A stretch of DNA of 64,000 nucleotides from Austropuccinia psidii (lineage: Eukaryota; Basidiomycota; Pucciniomycetes; Pucciniales; Sphaerophragmiaceae): assembly GCA_023105745.1 (NCBI GenBank), contig JALGQZ010000013.1:6622105-6686104 (forward strand). Direction: 5' to 3'. This document shows, in pieces, positions 1 to 11,631 of the stretch (the stretch's first letter is position 1; each line of letters begins with the position of its first letter). Under the pieces are notes generated by a model. The model ran no database searches. It saw only the letters and a program-made list of their open reading frames with translations, and had not been told where the DNA came from. A program made the translations under genes and the position numbers.

Positions 1-2364
1 TGGTATAAGTTTTTCATTCCAATCTGGCAAAAGAATTTTCAAATAACTCTTACCAACACAGGTACAATCTGCTCCTGTATCTAAGTTCACCTTTTCCTCT
101 TGGTTTTCCACCATGACTATACTTATACTTGATTTCCCAGCTGTATATCCCATTCCTTTTTCTGGTTTGGTTCTATACAATTTGGCATCTTGTATGTTTG
201 TCAGGCTTGTATCAGATGTTCCAACTTGTGGTAAGTTTGAATTGACATCTAGTACTTCATATATTAAATCAATATTATTAATTTGTGCATTAATTATATT
301 GATTTCATCACTTTCAGAAGTTTCTGATTCTTCAGTGTCCTTTTCAGAATCAGATTCTTCTTTATCATTGTGGTCCTCTGTCTCCACAATTTCATTGATT
401 TTTGCTTTTTTAAGGAAATTATTGGCTATGTGTCCAATACCTCCACATTTTTGGCACTTTCTTTGCTCATTACTGTTAGATGTATTGGGCTTGAAAGTTT
501 CTCTTGGCTTATCTTTTTTGATAAATGATTTATTTGGTCTTTGAATGTGAAATTTCTTCCAAGCTCTACCAATTTTTGTTCTTGTCACTATGTCTTCTAG
601 CGCATTAATATACTATTCTGTGGAGAATGGTTCTATACACCTGCTTCTCAGGGCATGTTCCAATTCTCCTCCACATTTCTTAAGTATTTTAATGTGTACC
701 ATTTTCTGTGACATTTCTGGGTATAATGCATTTAATCTTTCAGCTTGTTTTAAGAACCAAGTCAAAGGTTTATCCTTGTCTGGGTCAAAAAAGGAATTTT
801 CAAATTCATTTTCTATTTTGTACCTCCAGGCATCACTAGCCCACTTGGTGATTATTTCTTGTTTCCACCAAGACCAGGTATTTTTGCCATTTGTTTGCCT
901 AATGCCATAATACCATCTTTTTGCAGATTTCTCAAGCAGTGAGCGTAATCTGGCAGTGATCAATTTATCTGGCATGGCATAATCTTCTTGTAACATGTCA
1001 ATTGTTTTAATAAATGACATATGGTTGTCTTCACCTTCTTCTGTGAATTTTGGCCATTCCTTTGATTGAGGTGCTTCTTTCATTAAGACTTGGTTATTAT
1101 TTTGATGATTCAAGTCTGTTATGAATGGATTTTATATTTCCTCTTTTGGTTTAACAGGGCTTCTTATGTGAGAAAATGGGGTTGATAACTTTGGCATATT
1201 TAGGTTGGCCTCATTAATTTTATCCATTTTTTCAGTAATAAGCCTTATTTCACTTTGAATATCATCTTTTAGATTCATTCTTGCTTCATCACTTTTTTCC
1301 ACATGGTCTAGAAGTAATTTTTGGTGTGATGAAGTTTTTTCTTCATATTTTTCTACAGAAATACTTAATTTGTTTAATTTTTAATTGATTGTCAAAGTTT
1401 ATCTTTGATATCTTTTATGTACTTATACAATTCCTGTTGTCCTTGTATTGATTTTAGAGTATTGTCAATTAAAACCTTTGGTTTATTATTTTCAACAATA
1501 AATTTAATATTATCAATTTCATTTTTGTTTTGTGCAGCAATTTTTGTTAAAGATGATAAGATATTATTTATTTCTTGTAAGGATAATAAACTATTTTTAA
1601 TTTCTTTGAGAGGTAAAATACTATTTTTTTTTATTTCTGTTAAAGTATTTACAACATCTTGAGACAAGGTTATTTCTTTGGGAAATGAGGTTGTCTCATT
1701 CTTTGCTCCTCCTTGTCTTTGAATTCCATCAAGGTTCTGGCCATATTTAAGATCTTGTCCATGGCATCTTTTTGGATTTTTGGAAACCTTTAACTTGGGG
1801 AGTTTGGTTTTCTCCAGTTCTTTTTCTTGTTCTTCTTCCCTTCTTTGGGAAGTGGGTTCACTCTGGGCTTTCTGGTAGAAGCTACTGGGGCTTCTTCCTT
1901 GGTTTACTCCTTCTTTTTGGCATAGTAATCCTTGGTCTTTTTGATTTGGGGTTTGGATGATAGTGGATTCCATCAATTGGAGTATCTCACTATTTCCTCC
2001 TCTTTGAGGAGCGTTTTGAGGATGTGACATGAGTTCATCACTCATTGGTGTATTTGTGTCAACATTTCCCAGTCCTTGTCCTTGTAAACTGTGTAGTACT
2101 GTTTGTACTGGCTCATGTAAATGTCTATCTGAGCCCTCTGAGTGTGATTTGTACCTATTTGAGTTACTCATACTTAGTTCTAACTCTGGTTCTGATATCA
2201 TGGGAATTTCTGGGACTTGCCTTTGGGATAAGGCACTTCCCTGTGTGGATTCTGTTCCACTGGGGATTTTTCCCTTTCTTTTTCCCTTTTGAGGGATCAA
2301 TTATACCTCTGAGTCCAGCTCCATCTGATTGGATAGAGTATTGGGAGCCTCTTCTGGTAGTCAT
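1..2364 (-). pseudogene. Gag-protease region of gypsy family C (decayed)
   Basis: The reading frame begins with ATG at 2364 (MTTRRGS...) and gives a serine/glutamine-rich N-terminus, a lysine/isoleucine coiled-coil-like stretch (about 1690-1392), the retrotransposon gag core (1113-613, with SKEWPKF, RRWYY-like and LYPEMS motifs shared with gypsy A), a zinc knuckle near 460-420 and a protease start at about 110-55. Breaks seen: one extra A in an A-rich tract near 2270 shifts frame; the frame is lost again near 1392; there is a stop near 1130; the last cysteine of the knuckle is phenylalanine (C-x2-C-x4-H-x4-F). The protease has the normal D-T-G-A (codons 81-70). Gag packages element RNA and the protease would process the polyprotein. 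This copy should be inactive. Confidence 0.8.
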
Positions 2365-2590
2365 AACTCAAGAAATAAGAAATAATAATATTTCAGGACA
2401 GGAATATCCTTTTATGGCAATCTATAAAGGAGGTACTCACCTTCAGAGTCCTGAATAGTGGGTTCTGGAAAGTCTAATTTCTTGGCTTTCTTTTTCTTAA
2501 TGACAGTTGGTGCTGGGGAGCTTTGGCAAGTTTCTTCCACCAATCTTTCAAAAGTGGTTTGATTTTCCTCTGTTGGATTTTCTTAAAACA
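2354..2590 (-). other. Predicted ORF1 exon and 87-bp intron of gypsy family C
   Basis: Read on the minus strand, a TTTTAG acceptor ends at 2591. An exon of about 150 nt runs 2590-2441 and ends in GAAG. A GTGAGT donor starts at 2440, and the intron ends in ACCAG at 2354. The ATG of the second gag frame (2364) lies inside this intron. Splicing joins the exon in phase 1 to a different frame of the same gag DNA. In that frame a C-terminal peptide close to one in gypsy A can be read (FPKIQKDAM, then NMARTLMEF), although here it is broken by several stops. Position, phase and the intronic ATG match gypsy A. Splicing itself is inferred. Confidence 0.5.
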
Positions 2591-2993
2591 CTAAAAAAGA
2601 CAAATAAATATAAGTCTTTTGTAAAAGGTGTCATTCTTTGGTAAGATATGGAAATTTTCCACATCAAAATTGCTTTTATATCTCAGAATAGGTGAAAAGA
2701 ATAAATAAATTGAATAAAAATAACTTTTTTGTTTGGTTTTATATTTTTATTTTTAAAGAATAAAATAAGAATGAATATGATTCTTTTATAAAATTAATTT
2801 ATAATATAAAATATTGCTTTTAATCACTAGAGTCACTCAAGGAAAGTTCTTGAAAGTCTAAGGATGTTAGAAACCACGCGTAAGACAGTTCAATTTCTTT
2901 CCAAATGCCTCAATAGCCTTTATAATCAATAAATATAATTTATTATTGGATAAACCAAATTAGAATCTTTTTTAAATGTCTTTTTGAGTAAAT

Positions 2994-3013
2994 ATCATGG
3001 CCAGCCCCCCAAA
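2994..3013 (-). promoter_or_regulatory. Primer-binding-site region, gypsy family C
   Basis: Directly inside the 5' LTR the minus strand reads TTTGGGGGGCTGGCCATGAT. The same place in gypsy A reads TTTGGGGGCCCAGCCGTGAT, so the segment is conserved between families, as expected of a primer-binding site. I could not match it to a particular tRNA 3' end. Confidence 0.5.
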
Positions 3014-4924
3014 TGTAAGGTTTGAATATGAAACAATAAGAAAAAATTACTAATAATTTACTTATTGTACTATGAATGTGCATATAAATAGAATGAATAA
3101 GATAGAAAATAATTATTATAATCGTGGTGTAAAAAAATAACTATATTATTAAATAAATATAATAATATATGATAATTAATATATTTGTAAGCACTTTATT
3201 ATTGTTACCAAAAAAAGAATAAAGGCGTAAAAATCTTTTTTTGTATTAATAAAAAACAATCAATAGCAATAATATTACTAATATTATAGTTATATATTAA
3301 TATAAATACCATTTATATCAATTAAGGAATTATTGGTAGTAAAAATAAAGAGAAATTATTATAATAAGAAAAAAATAACCTACTTTTGACACTTAATATA
3401 ATACTTTTTGATGAATTTATGCCAAATAATGTAAATACAACTTTTTTAAATTGTATTTACAAATAAAAATAAAAGAAATTACAAATTTTCTTGATTTTAC
3501 GTGTAAATGAGATTTTTAAGAGAATAATTGGAGTAATCATGTCAAAAATGATGATTATAATAAATTTAACTTTTTGTATTTGATAATATAAGAGTTTTAT
3601 ATATAAAGAATAAAATATTTTACCTTTGGATTTAATTGTTTAATTGTTTTGATGCATCTGAGGGGAAAGTAGAGTAAAAAGAGCTCTCTTTATAGTAAAT
3701 ACCTCCCTTCTAGAGTCCAGTAGGCTTTGAGTAGATGTGTACTGATGGTATCCACTGGAAATAATCAGTATTTTAAGTTTTAGTGATGGTTATGTCATGA
3801 TCAAACCATCTTATCTCATTATTACGCCATTATTCAGAGTTATCACTATACCTCTAGGCTCAATGACACCATAGGCTTGGCAGAAGCCTAAGATTTGTGG
3901 ATTTTCTTAGTATTCATCATAATATAACAGTATTCACCAGCTTTATCACTTATATAACTGTTAAACATAAAATAAGATTACAGTGAGTGCTCATAAATGA
4001 TCAATTTTAAACTTAAACTTTGATCATTAATAGATTTTGATTTATACAATCTAAAGATATTATGAGAGTGAATTCGGATAGCTTGGAATGTCCCTATCAA
4101 ACTTCCAAGAGCATTTTATTACATCATCAAAACTCCATTTTTGATGATTTCTCTTGTAACTCATCTTTTCTGTCAAAATGCAATATTTTAAACTTCAAGC
4201 CTTGATTTCAAGAGGTTATAACTTGAATATTTTAATAGAAATTACATCATTATTCACGTATGAGATAGTGGAATCTGACTGTCTACTACTTTTTAAGTTT
4301 GGACCACTTTTACAACAAAGTGGTCAACAGCTCCAGTGATTTTGTTCAATAAACCATTACAAGTTTTAACCTTGTTTATAAATTGTGAAAATAAAGTTTA
4401 TATTTGTGTTCTTACAGAAAGTATGTGGTGAATTTATTCTTGGTTTAACACTCTATCTTGTTTATCTCAAGAGATATTAGCTAAACACCATGAATATATG
4501 CATTGACCAAAAAAGTGCATATATTCCGCTTAATTCCTTGAGTATTGACTTCAGAGAATTGAAATCAAATTGTTTTATGTGTATTATTTTATGGAGAATT
4601 AAATGGTACAATTTATTTCACATTTTGGTTCATTGGCTAATGAGTTAAATAAGTTTTGGTGTCTTTTTTAGGGTATTATTACTTATTCTTCAGTAATTAT
4701 TTACTTTTCAGATATGTCATAAAAATGGAATATGTGCATTTTATCATGAGGCATTTAATGGTGTATTTACTTCACATCTTTACTCATTAGATTCTGAGTT
4801 AATTCAGATTTTGTACCTATTTATGGTATTTTCACTAGTTCCAAGATAATTATTATAAGTAAAATTATTATAGGATTTTTCTTGTGACCTTTTTGGATAT
4901 GTGGTAATATCTCAATGGCTCACA
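3014..4924 (-). repeat. 5' LTR of gypsy family C
   Basis: The plus strand starts TGTAAGGTTTGAATATGAAA and ends AATGGCTCACA. Read on the minus strand this is a TGTGAGCC...CCTTACA LTR, with both termini and the first 45 bases clearly related to the family-A LTR. Length is about 1911 bp. A TATAAAGAG box lies at 3694-3686 (minus strand). A possible splice donor (AAAG/GTAAAA) follows downstream, so the leader may begin with an intron running to the acceptor at 2591. No second copy is in the window, so age cannot be estimated. Confidence 0.8.
3686..3694 (-). promoter_or_regulatory. Candidate TATA box in family-C LTR
   Basis: TATAAAGAG on the minus strand, about 680 bp upstream of the LTR 3' end. 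Its position corresponds to the TATAAAAG box in the family-A LTRs. Confidence 0.45.
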
Positions 4925-6092
4925 CTACTGGTATAAGATTTGGTTTAATGATTCATATCCAAGAGTCATGTACCCCATGGGAAGTGGTTGATATGAATTG
5001 AGTAGATGCCTTACCACCTGGTGGTTATAAATGCTGCAATTCATTGCTTGTTGTTGTATAAAGGTACAGCAAACCCCCAATCTTTTTACCATGTCATAAA
5101 GATGAAACAGCTATGGTTACAGCTCATTTGGCCTGGAGCAGAGTAACAGATCATACTGGTCTCTTTGAAATTATCATTGGTGATAGAGACCCAAAATTTA
5201 AATCAGAATTATGGAAAAATTTAAATAATATTTTGGGTACAAAACCATCATTCTCAACAGCTTACCATCCCCAAACTGATGTATCAGCAGAAATAATGAT
5301 TCAGAAACTTGAGTACATGCTCAAAAGATTTGTGCTTATGGCCTGGAGCTCAAAGATTCTGAAGGATTTTCCCATTGTTGGTATACACTTATCCCAGCAT
5401 TGAAATTAGCCTACAAGACCTTTGTGCATGTTTTAACAGGAAAGGCTCCTGCAATTTTGGAACAAGGATGGAACCCTAAACTTCCAGTTGATACTTTGAA
5501 GAAAGACTTACTTGATATTCATCCAACTGGATCAACCTTTAATCTATTGTTTGATGAAGTTAGGCATAATGCAAATCAAAGAATTACTGATGCCTTTGAA
5601 TATGCTAAACAAGAGTGGGATAAAATTCATAAAAGCCCACAATTCAAAGTCGGGGACTTAATACTAGCTTCAACCTTGATTTTGAAAAATATTCAAGGCC
5701 CAAAGAAATTGAGAAATTCATTTTCAGGAAAATTTATTATTAAAGGCCTTCATGGGAAAAATTCAGTATAAGTAGAACTGTCAGGAGAATTGGGAAATGA
5801 ACATCCAAACTTCCCTTCCAGTCTAGTCAAAAATTCCACTTCAAGTGATAAGGAATTATTTCCTTTCCCAAATAAAACAATCTTAGAAGTACCACCACTT
5901 TATCAAAGTGAAGAAGAAAAACTACTAAAATTTGTAAAAGAAAGATGGATTAGGGGAAAAAATGAAAGAGAATACTTAGCCAGGTACAGAAACCCACAAC
6001 ATGAAGATGGATTGCTTTCAGAAAGTAAAATAGCTGATTACCAAACGTTTCTCAGAAGATTCAGGAATGAGAGGAGACCAATTCATCAATAA
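4925..6092 (+). pseudogene. Integrase and chromodomain remnant of gypsy family B
   Basis: Translated pieces match the integrase C-terminal two thirds of gypsy A. A broken first part (about 4980-5100) carries the PWE..V and PPGG region. Then come the second catalytic Asp (GDRDPKF, about 5181-5198) and the catalytic Glu (DVSAEIMIQ). A frameshift near 5330 garbles about 20 codons before frame is regained at 5400, and there is an in-frame stop at 5769. The tail has a chromodomain-like segment (REYLARYRNPQHED, then LRRFRNERRP) and a natural end at 6092. Everything 5' of mid-integrase is missing, because the family-C element begins at the junction with opposite polarity. Strongly decayed and non-functional. 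Confidence 0.85.
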
Positions 6093-6226
6093 AAAGTTTG
6101 AAATGTGTTTTTTACATACTTAAAAGTATAAGTAGAGAGGTTGGACAGTGGATTATACCCCCCCAACTCAATTGGGTTATACTATTAACAAGAAATTGTA
6201 GTACAAATTTCTTTGGTGGTAGAGAA
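6093..6226 (+). other. Non-coding spacer with polypurine tract, gypsy family B
   Basis: These 134 bp lie between the pol stop codon and the 3' LTR. The last bases (GGTGGTAGAGAA) are purine-rich and occupy the place of the polypurine tract that primes plus-strand DNA synthesis. The tract is less pure than in gypsy A, consistent with decay. Confidence 0.5.
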
Positions 6227-8366
6227 TGTGAGCCTGTGAGATATGAATGACATACCCATAAGGCCACAAATAGCTTTAAACACATTTTATTCAGTCTTAA
6301 ACAGACTTATCAATTGAATTTGAATTAAAAAATAACAAAAAATAGCATAACTTTATTTTGGATGAACAAAGTAATAATTATTATGTCATTTTTGGATTCT
6401 ACACCAAAATAACCTAGGGTAGACCCATAGGGTATTATAACCAACAATTGATATTACTTATGTTATTTGAAGATTTAATAATCTCATAGCAAAATTGATT
6501 TTTTTTTTCAAATTTTTTGAAATTGTTAAATTTGAATTTGCATAAGGTTTATGAAAGCTTACCAAAATTTTAGTCAAAATTGAGGTGTTGTGTACATTTA
6601 CTGCATTGGCTAAGGATTTTCCATACAGAATTTGAATCCTGGGTGAGCTCAATTTGAAAGGGTTTAAGGCCATAGTATTGCTTTAAATAAATGAAAAGGC
6701 AAAAATCCATGCAGAAAGGTGGTACAAAGGAAAAAGACTGAACAGAGCAGGAGTACCCAGATTTTTTGATGTTCAAGGATTCAATTAAGGTTTTCCACCT
6801 GTATTAAAGTATTTTCAACCTCATTTAAGCTTTAAGATTAGACTTTGATCCAACCTTAAATTTTCAACTGGCTTTATCCCAATTTGAACAGGAACTTCAG
6901 GCTGCCAAAGGGTAAATCCTAATATGCATTCTTGAAATCAAGGTTTGAAGAGCTTTCAAATCTTAAAAAGCTTAAATAGGCTCAAATTGTTGAAGCTAAA
7001 AGTATCAAAACCTTATGAACATCTAAGGTTTGGTTTGGATTGCTATTTTACATAGAAAAATAGCAATAACTTCAAAAACTCATTTAGAATCCAATTCTGA
7101 ATGGATTTGCTTGAAATTTTCATACAGCTTCCAAATTAATAATATATGTGTATAAATTATATCTTAAGTATATTTCATAAACAGGTTCAATTGCTCATTA
7201 GCCTTGAAATTAGCAATTTGAATTATTCTCAAATAAAATTAAGATTCCTTTGAAAATTAATTAAAAATTCAGCTTAAGATATTTTTGCTTGAAACCTTAT
7301 TTTCAAGTCTTTAATGTGATGAAATTTGATATAACCAAACTCCTTTCATATTAAAAACTAAAATCATTAATTCATAATAGGATTAAAATTACTTGGACTT
7401 GAGAATAATACTGGTAACTTTAAATTATAATTCAAAATAAGTTACCTTAAGTTAATAACATTATTTACAAGCATGGTCTTTCAGTTTTAACATGAGATTG
7501 CCCTATCTATCCATCCTTAATCATGAGAGCTTCTCTCCGGGAAAAAAAAGAGCCTCCACATCACTTTTTTTCTAAGAACAGATAATCATTACAATCAATT
7601 CAACATTTTAAACAAGTAATATTTTATTCAATATAAAATACTATATTATTAAAGTAATTTCTAAGTTATTTCAATCTTTATAAATTATAAATAAAGAATT
7701 GAAATCATAGAATTTAGATTATATTGCTGTAATCACCAATAATAGATTTTATTATTTAAAATTGTTGTTTGAAAATATCTTTCAAATACAAAAATTCCTC
7801 TAAAAGCTTTTAAATCTTATTTTTATCATAAAAAAGATGTTTTGTCTTTGAAAATATTGATTTTGGGAATTTTCAGCTTATAAATATTATTCAATATAAT
7901 AACTGTTGTTGTTTGACTTGTTTTATTAAATAAATATTACAAGTAAGTCTTCTTTCAAGTTCTATATCTTTTTTTATCTAGAATCAGTTTTTTATATTGA
8001 ATTTTTCTATAAGAATTATTTCTGAACAGTGTGTGTGATAATTGCTCTTATAAATAATATTTATATATCATTTATGAGTGGTTAAATATTACTTTTTTCC
8101 ACATGTAATTGTCTCATTAAGAGCTTTACACTTCTTATTGTTATAATTGTCAGTGACTATAAAAATAATAGCATAATTATAATTTATTATAATTATTATC
8201 AAATTATTTAATAAAACTTAAACTTTCTCTTTTATATAATTCTTTTTAATAACTATATTAAATTTGTGGTTATAATATGTAATTATATTATATTTTCTAC
8301 TGATGACAGTCATAATCCTCTTGATATTTGATACTATCATCAAGAGTTTCATAGACAAACCTTACA
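6227..8366 (+). repeat. 3' LTR of gypsy family B
   Basis: Starts TGTGAGCCTGTGAG and ends ATAGACAAACCTTACA, 2140 bp. It follows the pol remnant in the same orientation, which identifies it as the 3' LTR. The same ends occur in the solo LTRs at 14846-17023 (inverted), 26868-28662 and, much decayed, 20769-22863. A shared internal landmark is GGATTCTACACC followed by CCTAGGGTA about 165 bp from the start. At over 2 kb it is long for a fungal gypsy LTR. Confidence 0.85.
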
Positions 8367-10419
8367 CTTCTTGAGGAAATGTGAGATTTTAGATTCAATA
8401 TAAATATAATAACAATCTTCTTATGGTGAGCTGATGGGTATCCACCCTGTATATCTATTTTCACTAAATCCATGCTATATTGCTCAGCTGTGGTCCTATG
8501 GCTTTAGGAAAATGGATGAACCTAGGTCAAATGTTATGAAAAAAACTGTTTTTTCCTGTTGGTTAACTTAAATTTTCCTTTTAAATCAACTTCTTCTCAC
8601 TTTCATATTTTATCTCTTATATATATATATATTGATTAATTTATCTAGTAATATTTTCTTATTAATTGATGCTATTATTGTTATCACACAAGGGTGTACT
8701 TGGGAATTTTCAATAATGGAATGGAATACAATTATTTATCTTAATTGAAGATTGAATATTAATCAATTGGAATAAATTTTTATATACTCTTCTTCTTTGA
8801 TATATCTAATATCAAAAATGGGGAAAAGTATACCAAAAACACTATCCATTTTTTCATCATAGGGTGTGTCAAATTGGGAAAGTCCCAAATTAAAAATTGA
8901 AAATTTTTTGTGAAGAAATCTCTCATTTGATCTTTGAGCTTTTGAAACATAAAACCTCAAAGAATGTGGTATTTTCATATATCAAAAGCCTTTGATTTGG
9001 GTGAAAGATCTAAATTTTAACCTCTTCGGAAACATCTTTATAGTTTCATAATAGAAATTTACTAGCTAAGAATTTTACTCAAAAAAGCTGAAAATGTCTA
9101 AAATAATCAGCTCATAAAAGTATTTTCTATCTCTGTTGTGAAATCCTCAGTAAAAAAAGGAAAATTTCCAATCTCTAAAAAGAATTACACTTATCAACAG
9201 TTTAAATTTATTGGATTAAAAAAGCTTGTTTAACATTTATACTGGCTCAAAATAAGAAGGAAATATAATAAATTTAAATTAGATATTTGAACAAAATATA
9301 CCTCAAAACATTGCCATAGATTCATCATCTGAATTATATCAGTAGTGATGCTTTAGTAAAATTTAACCAAAAATTCCAAAAAAACATGTATTTCTTGAAA
9401 TATTAACTCCTATTATTAAGTAAAATCCTATAATTAAAAATTCCTCTAGGTTCAATTAATACAAGCCAGCCGCTAATTGCGGGCTGTTTTGGAAAGATTG
9501 GGATCTAATGTTAATGGAGCTAATTTAGGTGAAATTGGAATTAAGGTTTGGATATGCCAAGGAAAAAGTGTTTTTCATACATAACATATGATTTTAGTAT
9601 TATTGAAGCCTATGAAATCCTGAATTAATTGTCCAAATGAATAAAAAGACTTTAAATTTACAAATCATTGAAAGCTTAAGGGTTTGTAGGTTTTATTAAA
9701 TTTATTGATTAAATTTTATTCCTTTATCTCAAAGACCACAAAGCAATTAGGAAGCCTTTCTTAATCAAAAATAGGAGGTAAGATATGTTTCGGAATTTAT
9801 TGATCTCTCTTTTGTTAATATGTAAAATGGGTATTTCAGTCATAGATACTCAATGTCAATGAAATTAGTATGTTAAATCAACAACAATTTCATCAGCCTT
9901 TTTTTTATTTTAAAGACCCTCTCAATATTTCAATCCTTTATCAAAATATGTAGATTTCTAGAATCCCTCATTTATTCCTCTCAAAAGGCCAGTACTTTAT
10001 ATTGGCTTTATCTTATTAAAGTTTACCTTGAACCATGCCATCATATAAATGAAATTTAGGGCAACATTGTCACAATCGAATCTTTAATATTTTCTGGAAA
10101 TATCAAGGGTCTTTGTTGAACATTCTGTTGGAATGCTAAAAGGGGAATTAACCACCAAATTAATGGGGCTAATGAGGTGAAAGATTTGTAAATTTAGTAT
10201 TAAGTTGTGTCTTCTTACCTAACTCATCAAAAAAATACTCAATAAATGGGATTATTTTGAAGGGATGAGGAGCCACAAGAGTTAATTTTTCGTATTTAAG
10301 TTAAAGAATTCATCTAAATTTATATTCAAATCAAAAAGTAAAGTTCTTCAAATCAGCATACTCTGAAAATAATGAAACTAATTTACAATTGTTTTGAGAA
10401 ATGAGACCAATATCTTCTA
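8367..10419. other. AT-rich stretch with no recognisable gene
   Basis: No coding region, LTR end or tandem repeat stands out. A short GC-containing hairpin lies near 9467-9493 (AGCCGC then GCGGGCT around a TAATT loop). The right end may include decayed flank of the transposase relic that follows. Confidence 0.5.
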
Positions 10420-11631
10420 GCTATACTTCTGCTTCTTCAATCGAGAAATAATCTTGTATCAAGTAATAATAATTGTAAATTTAATTGAGCTTTGGTAGGA
10501 TTCTTCTATAGTTCCAAAAATATATTGATAATAGCTTGTGTAAGTGAGTTTCCTGACATATGGAAAAGCTGAATTTAATTGAGCTGGTCAATGTTATAGA
10601 TATTTTGCAGTGATTTCTTGACTTTGACATTGAGCTAATAGTAAAATAAGATTTTCAAAATAGTGAAATTTGAATCTATAAATTATCCCTAATCAAGTGT
10701 TTGCACATGCGCATTAAGATTAGATGAAAAAAATAATTAGTTTTATATTTGATAGACCTCCTGATGGCTTCTCATGAAATTCAAAATTATAAAATAAAAA
10801 AAAGATATTCCAGGTATTTTCACAACACTAATTATTGAATTGAATGAACCAATTTTGGAAATCCTAGCTTGACATCCAGGCCCTGGTGTTGAAGGAATGC
10901 CAATAACATAATTGGAAGCCATTTTTCAGCTTAAGGATTCTGGATGGTTTAATTTCTGAATAAATAATGGTTTTTTTGTTGAAAGAAAATTTTCAATTAA
11001 TGTATGTTTTGTTAATTTTGTATCCATGAGAACCAGACTTTGCGAGTACCTTACTGGGTGGAATTTTAATTAGAAAAAATAATACTAAAAGTACAAATAT
11101 AAATAGTCCTGTCTCATCCATATTTAGTATTTCATCTCGGAAAATGGTGCAAAAGGTGGCTGTGCGCGGTTTGACTTGCCTTTAAATTTTGGGATTCGGG
11201 GTGAGCCTTTTTCTCCATGTCACTTAAAGAGCTCAAGGTGGTTCCATTATTCAAATGAATCCAGCCAACGATTTATTACTTGGAAATTTTATAGTTAAAA
11301 TTATTTTCATTGCCTTTGTGATATGTCACCAGTGATGAGCATCTTGTTATTTATTTCTTCTTGAACCAAAGCTTCAAGAATCTGTTAAGTCTTTCCATGA
11401 TTTACTGTTACCAATTTTTTTAATTAAATTGAGCCTGCTATAGAATTTACTTTTTATGATTTTTTCCTTTCTTGAGCCCCACTGAAATTTTTTGTTGCTT
11501 CATACATAAGTGGCATTACATTTTTCACAGTGGCTTGAAGTTGTGAAGTGATTGACACCATTCTCATGGTGCCAATCAGGAATTTCAGGTTCACCCTAAA
11601 GTGGCTAGAAGGCTTTGTGTTGGGCTGTTTT
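10420..11631 (-). pseudogene. Decayed DDE_1 transposase (Tc5/pogo/CENP-B-like)
   Basis: No long reading frame survives, but pieces on the minus strand line up in the right order with this family. Near 11430-11250 are helix-turn-helix-like segments (LITGDISQRQ, then INRWLDSF). At about 11126-11100 is NMDETGLF, the first catalytic Asp block. At about 11000-10940 is a P..LA.SG.HGYK-like segment. At 10719-10688 is SNLNAHVQTLD followed by a stop and G, matching the usual PPN.T...QPLDQGI block before the third catalytic region. The open segment FRVNLKFLIGTMRMVSI (about 11600-11540) lies upstream. Multiple stops and frameshifts make it inactive. I did not find terminal inverted repeats, so the limits are approximate. 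Confidence 0.7.

Larger units (their letters stand above)
1..4924 (-). mobile_element. Ty3/gypsy element, family C, 5' half (protease, gag, leader, 5' LTR), cut by the window edge
   Basis: On the minus strand, in order, are a 1.9-kb LTR (4924 to 3014), a primer-binding-like site, a spliced leader region, gag with a zinc knuckle, and the start of an aspartic protease at the left edge. RT, integrase and the 3' LTR must lie left of position 1. The Gag peptide is clearly related to that of the complete element at 31306-41393 but diverged, so this is a sister family. The LTR abuts a plus-strand integrase remnant at 4924/4925, so the element probably inserted into it; the matching target duplication would be outside the window. 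Several frameshifts and stops make it non-autonomous. Confidence 0.85.

Noticed and set aside
1405..2458. Several plus-strand open frames of 60-140 codons
   Set aside because: Antisense shadows of the family-C gag frames on the minus strand.
9467..9493. GC hairpin considered as a tRNA or terminator
   Set aside because: No box A or box B and no cloverleaf, and a bacterial-type terminator makes no sense in a fungal genome. Left as an unexplained short hairpin.
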